Part shown: one piece after another, positions 11,248 to 22,906 of the stretch
How the letters are laid out: each line of letters begins with the position of its first letter
How positions within the stretch are numbered: position 1 is the stretch's first letter
Assembly: GCA_022559845.1 (NCBI GenBank)
Contig: CM040126.1
Coordinates: 143,724,064-143,788,063 of the forward strand
Direction of reading: 5' to 3'
Length of the DNA stretch: 64,000 bases
Origin: Amorphophallus konjac
Taxonomy: Eukaryota > Streptophyta > Magnoliopsida > Alismatales > Araceae
Notes under the pieces: model-generated
Told to the model about the DNA's origin: nothing
What the model saw: only the letters and a program-made list of their open reading frames with translations
Database searches by the model: none
Made by a program: the position numbers and the translations under genes

Positions 11248-12606
11248 ATGGGTGAACCCCGAGGTGCCAACCCGGGAGGCCGATCACTGGAGGACTTGGT
11301 GGCTCTACTCATGGAGCGCATGGACAGGTCCGACCAAACTCTTAGGCAGCATAGGGAGAGGTCTGACCAAATTCTTAGGGAGCATACCGAGCATATGGAG
11401 AGCCGTTTCAAGGCCATGGAGGACCGTGCTCAGGTTTCTGACCGATCTATCCAAGGTCTGGTTGGAAGGATGGAGAGTGTGGAGAGAGTCCCCCACTAGG
11501 AGCTCCCCGGAGCTGTCCTTGCCCCTCAGGCGCCTACTACCCAGCCCGCCCCACTTAGGGCTGAGGAGCAACAGCCACGTGCCCCCGATGTTGAGGACTA
11601 TGAGTCCGGTAATGATTATGGGGGAAATGGCCGACACCATCGTGGTCACTGACCGTAGAGGGATGATGAGGATGAGCGGGTCGTCAAGATGGTGCGAGCA
11701 GATCCTCCCACTTTTGACGGGTCCTTGGACCCGAAGGTCTATCTCGATTAGGAGGCCGGCATGGACCGATATTTCGAATGGTTTGAGATGACGGACCATC
11801 GGAAAGTCAAGTTCACCAAAATGAAGTTGCTAGGGCAGGCACCGACTAATTGGAGGAACATGGAGAACCTGCTGTTTCACCGTCACGAGCTCCAGGTCGA
11901 GACGTGGGATGAGATGAGGGACAAACTTAGGAAGAAGTACCTTCCTACCACATACCGCCAGCGTCTCATAGACAAATGGTAGAGTCTCACCCAAGGAGAT
12001 CGATCCATCTCCGATTACATTGCTGAGTTCGATGAGTACTTTCTACGATGTGACACCACAGAGGAAAGCTCCCTGACTGTTTCCCATTTTTGGCATGATC
12101 TGCGGCCACACCTTTAGTATGAGCTTGTTCGCCGCAAAGTGTCCAAGTTGGAAGACGTGTATCAGGTTGCCCTCGAGGTGGAGCAATTTGAGGCGGAGTT
12201 TGCTCCTACCCCGCGCTAGGGGGTCACTTATCCGCGTGTGACTAATCCTAGGACCATGCCTTGTTCCTACACTCGGTGGCCTGCAGCGCGCCCCCAAGAA
12301 CCCCCTCACCAGGACCTCACTGCTTCTAGGTGCCCCCTCCCTCTGAGGGATCCTCCTCTTCTCCAACAGGCACCCGTCCCTACCCCTAGACCTCCCCAGC
12401 CCGCCGTGTCGACTCGACCCCTACTTCCTACACCCCCAGTCCATCTTGTAGACAAGGGTAAGGGGCCGACGACTAGTGGAACATCCCATTGCTTCGGGAC
12501 ATAGGGGACTTGCTGTAGGTGTGGTGGGGTTGGCCACTATTCTGCCAAGTGTCCCACTCGGGAGTCGCTTGCCATCTCTGATCCCTCTACTAGCGACCTG
12601 AGCTAG
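11248..12606 (+). pseudogene. gag: RLG-3 gag
   Basis: A likely start is the ATG at 11248 after the leader. A Gypsy gag follows in one frame: an N-terminal Arg/Glu-rich helix, PPTFDGSLDPKVYLD near 11705-11750, the capsid segment with WRNMENLLF and WDEMRDKLRKKYLP (11850-11945), a proline-rich stretch, and one CCHC knuckle, CCRCGGVGHYSAKC, near 12514-12555. Stops at 11497, 11650, 11749, 11980, 12115, 12217, 12502 and 12604 break it. The layout is that of a normal Ty3/Gypsy capsid and nucleocapsid protein. Confidence 0.82.
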
Positions 12607-15600
12607 TGCCGATCAGTTATGAGGCTGATCAAGACTTAGCGGAGGAGTTCTTTGATGAACTAATGGAGGGAGAGCCAGTTGATGTCCCAGGTACCCAGCA
12701 TCAGGGTGATGTACAGTTGAGTGTAGTCAGGTGCATCCTAACCCAGCCTCAGGTGAGTGACAATTGGCGTCGTACCACCATCTTCCATATATTTTGTAGG
12801 TTGGGAGGGAAGGCCTGCAAGGTGATCATAGATAGCGGGAGTTGCATTAACGCTATCTCTACGGGCACTGTTAGGCATCTGGGTTTGATGCCCGTGGATC
12901 ACCCCGCACCCTATAGAGTTTCTTTGGTGGATTCTACTTCCATCCTGGTCAGACTGAGATGTCTTGTGCCACTGCAGTTTCAGGCTTACCATGATGAGAT
13001 CTGGTGTGATGTGTTGCCTATGGAGGTGGGTAGCATTATCCTTGGTAGGCCTTGGCTCTTTGATCGGGATGCCACCCTTCAAGGTCGGTCGAACACTTGC
13101 ACATTCGACCATGGGGGCCATACGATCACCCTCCACCCCACTCAGTCAAAGGATCCTTCTGTCTGAGGACCAGCCGGCCCCAGCACTTCGAATCCTCCTA
13201 GTCAGGGGACGGTCGGTCCTTCCACCTCATCCTTCGTACGGGCAACTACCGCTTCGACTGCTCCAAGCCCAGGAGACCTCCCACCCCGGAGGTTAATGAT
13301 GATTAGCTCTCGAGAGATGGAGCAAGAGGTGACCGGGGGTAGCCCTATCATTGTTATTGTTGTCCGAGGAGTAGAGGATGTCGCTCCTGGGTCTAATGAT
13401 GAGCACCCCCCAGAGATAGTTACGATCCTACGGGAGTTTTCTGATGTCTTCCCGGAAGACCTCCCGGAAAGCCTTCCGCCTATGAGGGATATCCAGCACG
13501 AGATCGACCTTGTCCCGGGCTCATCCTTGCCCAACCTTCCCCACTACAGGATGAGTCCCATAGACCATGCCAAACTTCAAAGGTAGGTCGAGCAATTGAT
13601 GAGTCGGGGATCTGTTAGGGACAATAAGAGCCCTTGCGCCATTCCCGAATTATTGGCCCCGAAGAAGGATGGCACATGGAGGATGTGCGTTGATAGCTGT
13701 GCGATCAACAAGAGCATGGTGAAGTATTGCTTTCCCATTCCCCGATTGGATGACTTGTTAGACATGATCTCAGGAGCCACTATCTTTTCAAAGATAGATC
13801 TTTGTAGTGGCTATCACCTGGTGCGGATCAGGCCTGGGGATGAGTGGAAGACAGCATTCAAGACCAAGGATGGTCTTTATGAGTGGTTGGTTATGCCCTT
13901 CGGGCTTTCCAACGCCCCTAGTACCTTCATGCGGTTGATGACCCAGGTTTTACGCCCTATGATAGAGTCTTCTTGATCGTCCACTTTGATGACATTCTTA
14001 TTTACAATCCCACTAGGGAGGACCACTTAGGCCACCTTAGGCAGGTCTGTGTCATCTTGAGGCGAGAGAGCTTATTCGCCAACCCGAAGAAGTGTGCCTT
14101 CATGACTGGTCAGATTACCTTCCTCGGGTTCATTGTGTCTAGGGACGGAGTCTCCGCTGATCCGGAGAAGATTAGGGCCATCAGGGAGTGGCCCGAGCCC
14201 CCACCCTCCATGATGTCCGGAGCTTCCATGGCTTAGTGACATTCTATCGCCACTTCATTCGTGGCTTCAGTTCCATCACCGCCCCGATCACTGATTGCAT
14301 AAAGAACGGGGCATTCGTATGGACTAAGGCTACAGCCATAGCCTTTCAGGACATCAAGGAGCGTATGACCCAGGCACCTGTCCTTGCATTACCAGATTTT
14401 TTTATGGTGTTTGAGGTCATATGTGACGCTTCTGGGGTGGGTATTGGTGGAGTGTTGAGCCAGAAGTCCCACCCCATTGCATTCTTTAGCGAGAACCTGA
14501 ATGATGCCAAACTGCGTTATTCCACATATGATAAAGAATTCTACGCAGTTATCCAAGCATTGCAGTATTAGAGGCACTATCTTTTGCACCAGGAGTTTGT
14601 CCTCTTTTCTGATCATGAGGCCTTACGATTACTCCATACCCAGAAGAAGTTGAACGCTCGCCACAGTCGTTGGGTGGAGTATCTCCAGGAGTACACCTTT
14701 GTGCTCAAGCACAAGGCAGGGGCGGAGAACAAGGTCGTCGATGTGCTGAGTCGGCAGATGATGATGTTGAGAGGCTAAAGGATGCTTATGTTGATTGTCC
14801 AGATTTCGGTCCGATCTATGCAGCCCTTCAGGCCGGTCCCTCACGTGCTTATAGTGAGTTTGTGCTACAGGAGGGTCACCTATTCTGGGGTGACAAGTTG
14901 TGCATCCCACAGACTTTTGTTCGTGACTTTCTTACGTGGGAGATGCACGCGGGAGGTCTTGCTGGCCACTTCAGCCAGAACAAGACCGTAGAGGTGGTTA
15001 AGCATGGATTCTATTCGCGTAGCTTGAAGAGGGATGTCGCTCGCATCGTGGCCCAGTGCCGCACTTGTGCCATGGCCAAGCAAAGGAAGCAGAATATCAG
15101 CCTCTATACTCCCCTCCCTATCCCGGATAGTCCATGGTAGGACATTAGCATGGACTTTGTGTTGGGATTGCCCTGCACCCTCCAACGGCATGACTCTATC
15201 ATTGTGGTTGTAGGCAGGTTCTCAAAGATGGCATTATTTATTCCATGCTCCAAGACGTCAGATGCCTCTAGAGTAGCCCGTCTATTCTTTTCACACTATG
15301 TCTCCAGGTTCGGACTCCCATGCACTATAGTGTCTGATAGGGATGTGTACTTCACTAGCTATTTTTGAAAAACCCTATGGCACATGATGGGCACCCAATT
15401 GAAATTCTCCACTACATATCACCCCCAAATCGATGGTCAGACTGAGGTTGTCAATAGGAGTTTGGGAGATCTTCTTAGGTGTCTGGTCCGAGATCGATTC
15501 AGGGATTTGGATTTGGTCTTACCTTTAGCGGAGTTTGCCTACAACGATTCGGTCAATAGGTCTACAGGCATGAGTCCCTTTGAGATTGTCACTGGCCGTA

Positions 15601-16418
15601 GACGTAGGAAGCCTATAGACCTAGTTCCATCTCCCATCCAGTCCCGTGTGTCTGAGTCAGCCGAGTCCCTTGCCGATCATATTAGACAGTTGCATGAGCA
15701 TGTGCGTCGTCACATTGAGTCCAACAACGCACGATACAAAGAGTTGGCTGATTCCCACAAGCACCACCGTGAGTTTCAGGAGGGCGATTATGTCATGATC
15801 AGGGTTAGACCTGAACAGTTTGCCTCGGGAGCCGTGAAGAAGTTGCATGCTCGCGGTGCCGATCCCGTTCGGGTAGTGAGGCGAGTCGGATCAAATGCAT
15901 ATTTTATGGACTTGCCAGAGGATTACGGGATCAGCTCCACTTTCAACATCTCGGGTCTTGTCGCTTATAGGGACCCAGCGGTGATACCCAGTGAGCCCTT
16001 TGAGCTGTCTCCACCCCTTGTGAGTGGCACCACCCTAGAGTGTCCACCTCCAGCCTTGTTACCTCAGCAGTGAGAACAGATAGAATGTATACTGGACGAG
16101 CAGGTAACGACTACTCGAGGCGGAGTGTATCAACGCTACTTGGTGCGATGGAGGGGACGGCCCGCGTCCGATGACACTTGGATCACTCGAGAAGAGTTAC
16201 AGAGGATAGATCCAGATCTGCTGGATCGATACCAGAGCGACCCGGACCCTTACTCGACGGGGTCGAGCTTCTCCCACCCGGGGAGAATTGGTGAGGACAC
16301 CAGAGCCAGAGTACGGCTCGACTCAGCGAGCCGCCGGTACCGGACACGCAGCACGACTCGGTCGACACCGACCTCTTTGTGGCTAGGAGACAGTCTGGAG
16401 TCGCCACCAGAGCCTTGA
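12606..16418 (+). pseudogene. pol: RLG-3 pol: protease, RT, RNase H, integrase, chromodomain
   Basis: Domains run in Ty3/Gypsy order. Protease has VIIDSGS near 12823. RT starts near 13590 and has the catalytic FDDILIY near 13985. RNase H has [10 protein letters not shown] near 14425. The integrase zinc finger is H-H-C-C (14945-15080), and the DDE core has [14 protein letters not shown] and QTEVVNRSL (15150-15465). A C-terminal chromodomain holds YLVRWRGRPASDDTWI (16135-16190). The reading frame shifts near 13975, 14190 and 14770, and in-frame stops lie at 13164, 13584, 14569, 15138, 15366 and 16071. The last stop (16416) lies inside the 3' LTR, so the protein tail is partly LTR-encoded. Confidence 0.9.
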
Positions 16419-18409
16419 TACTTTAGTACGTATTTTTATACGTATTCATATTTTATATGTATTTGGTCGTATTTGGTGTGTATTTAGCATGTATTTGGGT
16501 TGTATTTTTGTTTGTATTATTTTGGGTTTTAATATTGGGTCAATGAGAGAATAACTGACCATGTATTTATATTTTTGATTTATTTTGGTCCAAGGTGGAA
16601 TTAATATGGTCCAAGGGGATTAAAATACACCAAGCCCATTTTGTTGACTTGGAGATAGGGGCGCCCCCTCTTTTGTCCCCTTGTGGGATTATTTTAATCC
16701 ACCCTGTCCCACATTTCCCCATTATACCCCCTTGACCAAGGGTATCCTAGGTCATTTGGCTAGGTCTAGGGTTTTAGTATTTAATGTCTCTTGTTGCATT
16801 TTGATCAATATTAATGAAGAATATTTTTGGAAATTGGCCATGGGCGCACCTCCCCTCTCTCCCTCTTGCTAGTTCTTCTTCCTCCTCCACATTTCTTCAG
16901 ATCTAGGGCTGAAACCCTAAGATCTCTAATAGATCTTCCTCTCTTTCTCTTCCTCTTGCTACTGCAAACGATCACCGTCGCCGCCGCCGTCGTTCGTGCT
17001 GCCATCAAGCCACCACAACCCGACATCCATCTGCTGCCCTGAAATTCGGAGTTCCTGGACAACAGCTCGGTAAAAGGGCTGGTACATGAGATCCAACCCT
17101 CTGATCGTGATGAGGTTTTGAGGGTAGGTTTCTCCCATCGTCCACCATTCCCAATTTAATTTTCACGTAGATCAAAGCAAGTTTAGGTCCCTTTCCAGCC
17201 ATTTGTTTCCCCCCCTCATAGTCTGCCTGTGAGCATATCTGCGGGATAGCTTGTGGTAGCCGAATTTTTCACCCCCTCAAACGCTGTTAGAAAAATACAA
17301 AAAGTTTATGTCCTTGACCACCACCCTTCCCCCTATCCACCATAAAAATCCCAGATCCTAAATCCTTCATTTTGTTTTTGGTCAAACCGCTTGAACAGGC
17401 AGATCACATTCTGCCCTGTCAGTCCTGTATTCTGAGCCAGCATCAGTCAGTTTTGCACTGTCATTTTCATTTCCAATCCAGCCGTTGGATGGAACTGAAA
17501 TTACAATATATTGAAGATCTCTGAGTCCTCTTTTCAACTGCGCTAACCACGCTCCAATCCGACTTCGGATCTGGTCGTGCTGGCCATTTTTGTGGAGGCG
17601 CGCATCTTTGCTCCGAGACGGGCCAGCAACGAGGGGTCCCCAGATAATTCCAGAACAAATACTTCGGGATAGCTTCAGCAGCCACCACTCCCGAGGGTCG
17701 ACCAGGGACACTCCGCAACCGTCCCAGTGCATCATCACTTTCAGAAGATCCCAGGAGATCGACGTCCCTTTGGACGCCCGTGCTTGCTGCCCTGCCGGCC
17801 TGAACTTGCAGATTCGGAGTCGCGGTCCGCAACCGCCCGATACGCCACCAACACGCTACCCGTCAACCCCGGAACGGCGCTCCCGAACCGCTGTTGTGGC
17901 CATTTACCACCCTGCATGGAGTGGGCCGTAATTTTCATGCTGTAATTAATTCACTTATTGTACCGGGAGTGACGGTTCTCGGCCAGGAAAGTCTTCCCCA
18001 CGCCCCTAGCGTGGAGGAACACTCGCCACCCACTTGTCTTACTTGTTTAGCTAGTATACGTTCTTACTGCCGCTGCATGTGAGTAGCTTAATTCCTAGCT
18101 AGTTAAATTTATTCACCGCTGTGAGTTGTGAGTGCGTGACCCATCCCGTGCCTCGTTCCGAGCACGAGAGTGAGCCGACCACCTGAGACTCAAAGTCGGT
18201 TACTCAACCGTGCAGATCGTCATGTTTCCCTCGTCGGGGACGACTGTGAGTTAGCGCTTCTTGTTTGGGGCATGTTCACCTCCTCTGGAGCTCGTTAGGT
18301 GCCGCGTTGTAGTGTTGTTGCTGGTCACATCGTCTCTTTAGTCGCATCATCTTGTAGAGTCCAAGGTTCGCACCTAATTGGAGTCGAGTCTCGTTGTCGT
18401 CCCGCATCA
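16289..18409 (+). mobile_element. RLG-3 3' LTR
   Basis: This starts at tggtgagg after the purine run ggggagaat and ends at ccgcatca. It is followed by the target duplication ctaag. It is collinear with 8862-10954, with scattered substitutions and small indels. Confidence 0.93.
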
Positions 18410-18414
18410 CTAAG

Positions 18415-19146
18415 TCTGAAAAATGGACGTCAGTGCAAAAGCTTCAGAAGTTGAAGAAGTGGAGTCGACTCCAACTGCGAATGGAGTTGACACAGCCACA
18501 TTGAGTTCTCTAATAACAGAAGAACTATCAAAGGCGACGGAACACAGGCTGCTACTGGTGACAAATAGCTAGTTATGGGTGACAAATAGGAGCTAAGGTT
18601 GACAAATAGCTCAGCAAGGGTGAAAAATGGGGAGCAAGGCTGAAACGCATGAAAAAGTGAAGAAGCGGTGTTAACTCCATGGCGTCTGGAGTCAACATTG
18701 AAGTCATGGAGGCAGCTCACACAGAACAAATGTGACTAATGGTTACTAAGGTTGATAAATGGATATCAAAGGAGACAAATGCCACGGTAAGGGTGAAAAA
18801 TAGATTTTATGGCTGACAAATGAATGGGAAGGCTGAAGAGCACAAAGAAGAAGAAGAAGGTTGACTCTGTTTACAAAGGGAGTTGACTGTAGTCAAAGCA
18901 ACTTTAGTCAAAGTTGAATTTAGTCAAAGTCAATGCCAGTCAAAGAGATTCCACCCAAGTTCATCTTCAAGTTGACTCAAGTCAGGTTGACACAAGTCAA
19001 AGTCAACACCTGTGGAAGTCAACTCAAGTCAAGCCCTTTTCCAGCTACAGTGTTCCAGTCAAGAGGACAACATTCAAACTTAGCTCCAGGCATGCTCAAG
19101 AGACTCAAGTTCACAACGGTGTAAAATAGAAGATAATGGTAATAAA
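18415..19146 (+). mobile_element. RLC-2 3' LTR, piece 2 of 3
   Basis: This lies between the two insertions and carries the bulk of the ggtgacaaatRg motif array (18557-18815). It also has a set of aaagtcaa/agttgac words (18860-19040). The ataaa at 19142-19146 is the left target duplication of RLC-4. No gene. Confidence 0.85.
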
Positions 19147-19568
19147 TGTTGTGCCCCTTAGGCACAAGCATGTGCTATGTTGCTTTGATGATAGCAATGC
19201 TATTTGGTTTTGATGATAGCAAGACAGTGAGTGCATTTGAGTGCATTTGATATTGTATTTTGATGATAGCAATGCTATTATGTTTTGATGATTGCAATAA
19301 ACAAAGTGCATTTCTATGCATTCTTATCCTTGAGCATTCTGCATATGATAGCAACATGAATGATGATGTTTAGCATTAATGGCATTTGTTCTTTATATAT
19401 CTGAATTGTATTTTGTCAGATATCATGTCTCTGCATGTATCTGCATAGTCTGAATGTCTCTGCATGTATCTACATAGTCTGAATGTCTCTGCATGTATCT
19501 GCATAGTCTGAATAGCAGTAAGTGCTAGTCTCTACATTGGAAGTGTGCATCATTTGCATTCAAGCCTT

Positions 19569-21576
19569 GAAGTCTGTACATCATGTTCATTCAGTTCACT
19601 TCAAGTCTGTCAGCCATGTGCATTATTTCATTATTTCATCTATCTAAACTCTGCTTAGTTAGTATGAACAATAGTGGGTCGACCCACCCTTGCTGATGCG
19701 TCGACCCATCAGAACACTGACTGTCTGGGTATCAAAGTCTGTACATCAGCTTGATCGAGTAAGTCTGTACAGCATGCCTTAGTGTTCATATCATTAAGTC
19801 TGTACATTGGCATCTCTTCTTCAAGTCTGTACACCGGGCATCTTCTAATTGAAGTCTGTACAGCCAATGCACTTAACTGAAGTCTATACACTGGTTTGTC
19901 TAACTTCAACTCTATACATCCGATTACTGTTGCAGTGTTCACCAAGTCTATACATTAGCACAGTGGAACTTCAAAGTCTATACTGCCTCTGCGTGTTCTT
20001 TGCATTCCATTCACATTCCATTCACTGCTGTTCACATTTCGCATAAGTCATGGGTCGACACATCCTCTGATGGGTCGACTCCTTCAGCATTAATGCTGAA
20101 GAACTCAAGTCCATACACTGGAAACTCTTCAATTGATAGAGTCTATACATTATCCTAGGCTAAGTGTGTACATCATCTCATTCATGCTTTGATTAATGAA
20201 GTCTGTACATCAGTCTTCACATTCTAAGTCTGTACAGCCGTTGGGTTTGGACTCAGAGTCTGTACACTCGATTCGCCTTTGAATTGGTCAAGTGTGTACA
20301 CTCCTTCACTGTAGCTCTCACGTATCCAAAGTCTACACATCGTGAAAGTCTATACATTCTTCACTGACTTTCGTTCAAGGCAAAGTCTATACATTGGGGT
20401 CTTTCCCTACGTTTCATAAGTGAAGTCTGTACATCCGTTTCTGAAGCCTGAAGTCTATACACTCCAGCCTATTCCTACGATCAAGGCTTCAGCTACACTC
20501 TAAGTCTGTACATTGGCTTCGCTTCATCAAGTCTGTACACTGACTCGCTTCATGTCCCTAAAGTCTGTACATCCACAGTGAAATCCAAAGTCTATACATT
20601 GGTCTTCACATTGAAAGCCTATACATTGCTGGATGATCAAGTCTGTACATTGGGGGGCTTTTCCTACGCTTGGCCAAGTCTATACACTCATACCTTTCCC
20701 TACGTTTTGCTGGCCAAGTCTATACATCGCTGAGTCTGTACATTGCTTACAGCTCACACGTTCAAAGCCTAAAGTCTGTACAACGTGAAGTCTATACATT
20801 GGGTTCAACTCTTCAAAGTCTGTACAGTGGCTTCGCATCGACAAGTCTGTACATCGGCTTCACTCATTCAAGTCTATACATCCACAATGGATCTTCAAGT
20901 CTGTACATCCACAGTGGAACTTTGAAGTCTGTACATCGGCTTCACTCATTCAAGTCTATACATCCACAGTGGATCTTCAAGTCTGTACATCCACAGTGGA
21001 ACTTCGAAGTCTGTACACTGCTTGAGCCTCAACAAGTCTGTACATCTCCTTAAGCGTTTCAAGTCTATTCATTGGCTCAAGCTTCCAAGTCTGTACACTG
21101 GTTCAAAGTCTACACAACGCCTCTTTGATTCTAAGTCTTTACATTCATTTTAAGGCAAAGTCTGTACATTGCCTTTGTGCTTCAAAGCCTGTCGATTGAA
21201 GAGTCTACACACTGGTTGTTCACACGTCCCTGTAGTCTGAAGTCTCTACATTGCATATAAGCATGAAAGTCTGTACAGCGGGCAAGTGTGTACATCCATC
21301 AGTGAACACATCAAGTCTATACATCGTATGTGTTCATCTGATCTTCATGAAGTCTATACACCGCGTGTGTTCAGCTGTGTTTCATGAAGTCTATACATCG
21401 CTTGCCTTCATCCGATCATCATGAAGTCTACACAGCGCCTGCCTTCGTCTGAGGCTTATGAAGCCTTTGTATTCATTAAGTCTATACACTGCGTTGTGCA
21501 TACTTTACATTGCTTTCGCCTTCACAGCAAAGTCTGTACAATGCTTTGCATTCTTCAGAGTTTGTACAGGGTTTTA
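19569..21576 (+). repeat. Dispersed AGTCTRTACA motif array in RLC-4 5' LTR
   Basis: By eye there are about 43 exact AGTCTGTACA or AGTCTATACA words and roughly 15 one-base variants over 2 kb, all in the same orientation. Spacing is irregular, mostly 20 to 50 bases. Sequences between them are mostly unique; a few larger units such as cttcactcattc plus two motifs are duplicated (20860-21010). It lies entirely upstream of the TATA box, in U3. Confidence 0.95.
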
Positions 21577-21775
21577 GACATAAACGGATAGCTTAATCTG
21601 ATACTCTTGTCTGTCTGATAGGGACTGAAGAGGCTAATGAAGGGCACGTGATCCGAGGTGCCTGGCTCGTGATCCAAGGATGGACGAGATACCAGGATGC
21701 TGCCACGTGGTCCGAATTTTTAGGGTAGGAAATGTGGAAGCCACACGCGCCCAGTGTGCTTGCTGCTGCTGCTGC

Positions 21776-21784
21776 TATATATAC
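21776..21784 (+). promoter_or_regulatory. TATA box of RLC-4 5' LTR
   Basis: ctatatata follows a (gct)n run and precedes cgagccttcttcc. The copy in the 3' LTR is at 30057-30065. RLC-2 has a similar tttataaattggagccttcttc at 31393, supporting promoter function. Confidence 0.75.
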
Positions 21785-22113
21785 GAGCCTTCTTCCACTA
21801 AAGAAGACTGATCGAAAAGAAAAGGAGCAAAGCCTATACATCCAGTCTGAGAGTGCAGAGAGGTCTTCGATCCAGAGAAAAAGAAAAAGAGAAGAAGAGA
21901 AGTGCAGCAGAGAAGAAAGAGAAAGAGAGAGAATGAAGAAAGAGAGTGAGATTGAGGGAGATCTGTTCTTGATGGACCGTGGATCAAATCCAGGCCATCC
22001 AGCTCTTTAAGAGCCACATTGTGCTTCATTGCTTACAGCTTTTCGATTGCTATCTTGTTCTATTTTCTGTTTTCTATTTTACATCCTTGTTCAAGCTGTT
22101 AGTCAGCGGATTG

Positions 22114-22350
22114 CAGAGGTGTTACCTCTGGACGGCTAAGCTGTTTTGTCCAGCGGTTTGCAGTGGAGGATTCCACTGGACAGCAAGCTGTGTTGCTCAG
22201 CTGGGCGAGGAGGATTCCTCGGACGGCAAGCTGTGTTGCCCAGCGGTTGTATGGCAAGCTATGAGTCAGCGGAAGCCACACTCGGTTTGAGTGTGGGGTG
22301 GATGTAGGTCTGCTGGACCGAACCACCTAAAAACTCATTGTGCAGTGGTT
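22114..22350 (+). other. Hairpin ladder and conserved leader block, RLC-4
   Basis: Perfect short stems recur: CAGAGGT/ACCTCTG at 22114-22130, CAGTGGA/TCCACTG at 22161-22178, CGAGGA/TCCTCG at 22206-22221 and CCACACTC/GAGTGTGG at 22276-22296. Units of aagctgtgttgcccagcgg lie between them. The last stem is followed by ggtggatgtaggtctgc, the block shared with RLC-1 and RLC-2. The position downstream of the TATA box puts it in the RNA leader. Confidence 0.7.
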
Positions 22351-22689
22351 TGATATATTTGTGGTTTGCTTCCGTTAGATGATTGATTAGGGGCGCACTA
22401 AGTGTTGGCTTTCTGGTTGAGCAGAAAAGTTGATTAGCTCTCTTAGAGTGTCTTAATCTGTTAAGTAATCGAAATTCAAATTGAGCTATAGTTCGTCTAA
22501 CTTGTCTTGTTAGAGTGCTCACTGTCTGTTTGTTTAATTCCGCATCTGTTAATTAGTCTTCCAGATTTGATAAATCTGTCTAGTTAGAATTCTAAATAGT
22601 TAGTGAGCCTAATATTTTAATTGGGTGAAAGTTTTTATAGGCCATATTCATTCACCCCCCCTCTGAATACTTGCACCGAACCCAACACT

Positions 22690-22701
22690 TGGTATCAGAG
22701 C
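22690..22701 (+). other. Primer-binding site, RLC-4
   Basis: tggtatcagagc lies two bases after the LTR end and is complementary in type to initiator tRNA-Met. Confidence 0.9.
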
Positions 22702-22906
22702 GGGTTGCTGCGCATAGGATCTAACAATCCGCTGCAGATCCTGCATCGTTTTATGTGCATTTCAGAGTGGGTCTTTTGAGATCCTATTTTGCTTCACTAA
22801 CATGTGCTTTGTTTTGCTCATTTGGCTTTGGTGCGATTTGAGTTACTTCATTTGCTTGCATTGTGTGTGATTAGTGTTCTACTTAGAATTCTTATTCTGT
22901 CTAAGC

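Larger units (their letters stand above)
8862..18409 (+). mobile_element. RLG-3, complete chromovirus-type Ty3/Gypsy element
   Basis: Two LTRs of about 2.1 kb (8862-10954 and 16289-18409) flank an internal region with gag, protease, RT, RNase H, integrase and chromodomain. LTRs run from tggtgagg to catca. A five-base target duplication, ctaag, lies at 8857-8861 and 18410-18414. The RT motif [13 protein letters not shown] is of the CRM/Galadriel/Reina kind rather than Tekay; I do not assign a clade more closely. Many stops, several frameshifts and visible LTR divergence (for example a segment near 16722-16756 missing from the left LTR) mark it as old and inactive. Confidence 0.95.
19147..22687 (+). 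mobile_element. RLC-4 5' LTR
   Basis: This runs from tgttgtgccccttaggcac to ccgaacccaaca. A gtgcc/ggcac stem sits at the very start. It is followed by four spaced copies of tttgatgatagcaa or a near form (19190-19297). Then come the AGTCTRTACA array, a TATA box at 21776, a purine-rich leader and a ladder of hairpins before the primer site. Confidence 0.95.

Noticed and set aside
11171..11791. Open frame of 206 codons overlapping RLG-3 gag
   Set aside because: It is a shadow of the gag frame starting at 11248, which carries the real capsid motifs.
20670..21053. Open frame of 127 codons with SLYI/KSVH repeats
   Set aside because: It is a translation of the AGTCTRTACA array; the repeats follow the DNA word, occur in all three frames and lie upstream of the promoter.
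19569..21576. Repeat-spacer pattern resembling a CRISPR array
   Set aside because: The repeat is only ten bases, spacing is irregular, and it lies inside a plant LTR; no cas-like gene exists.
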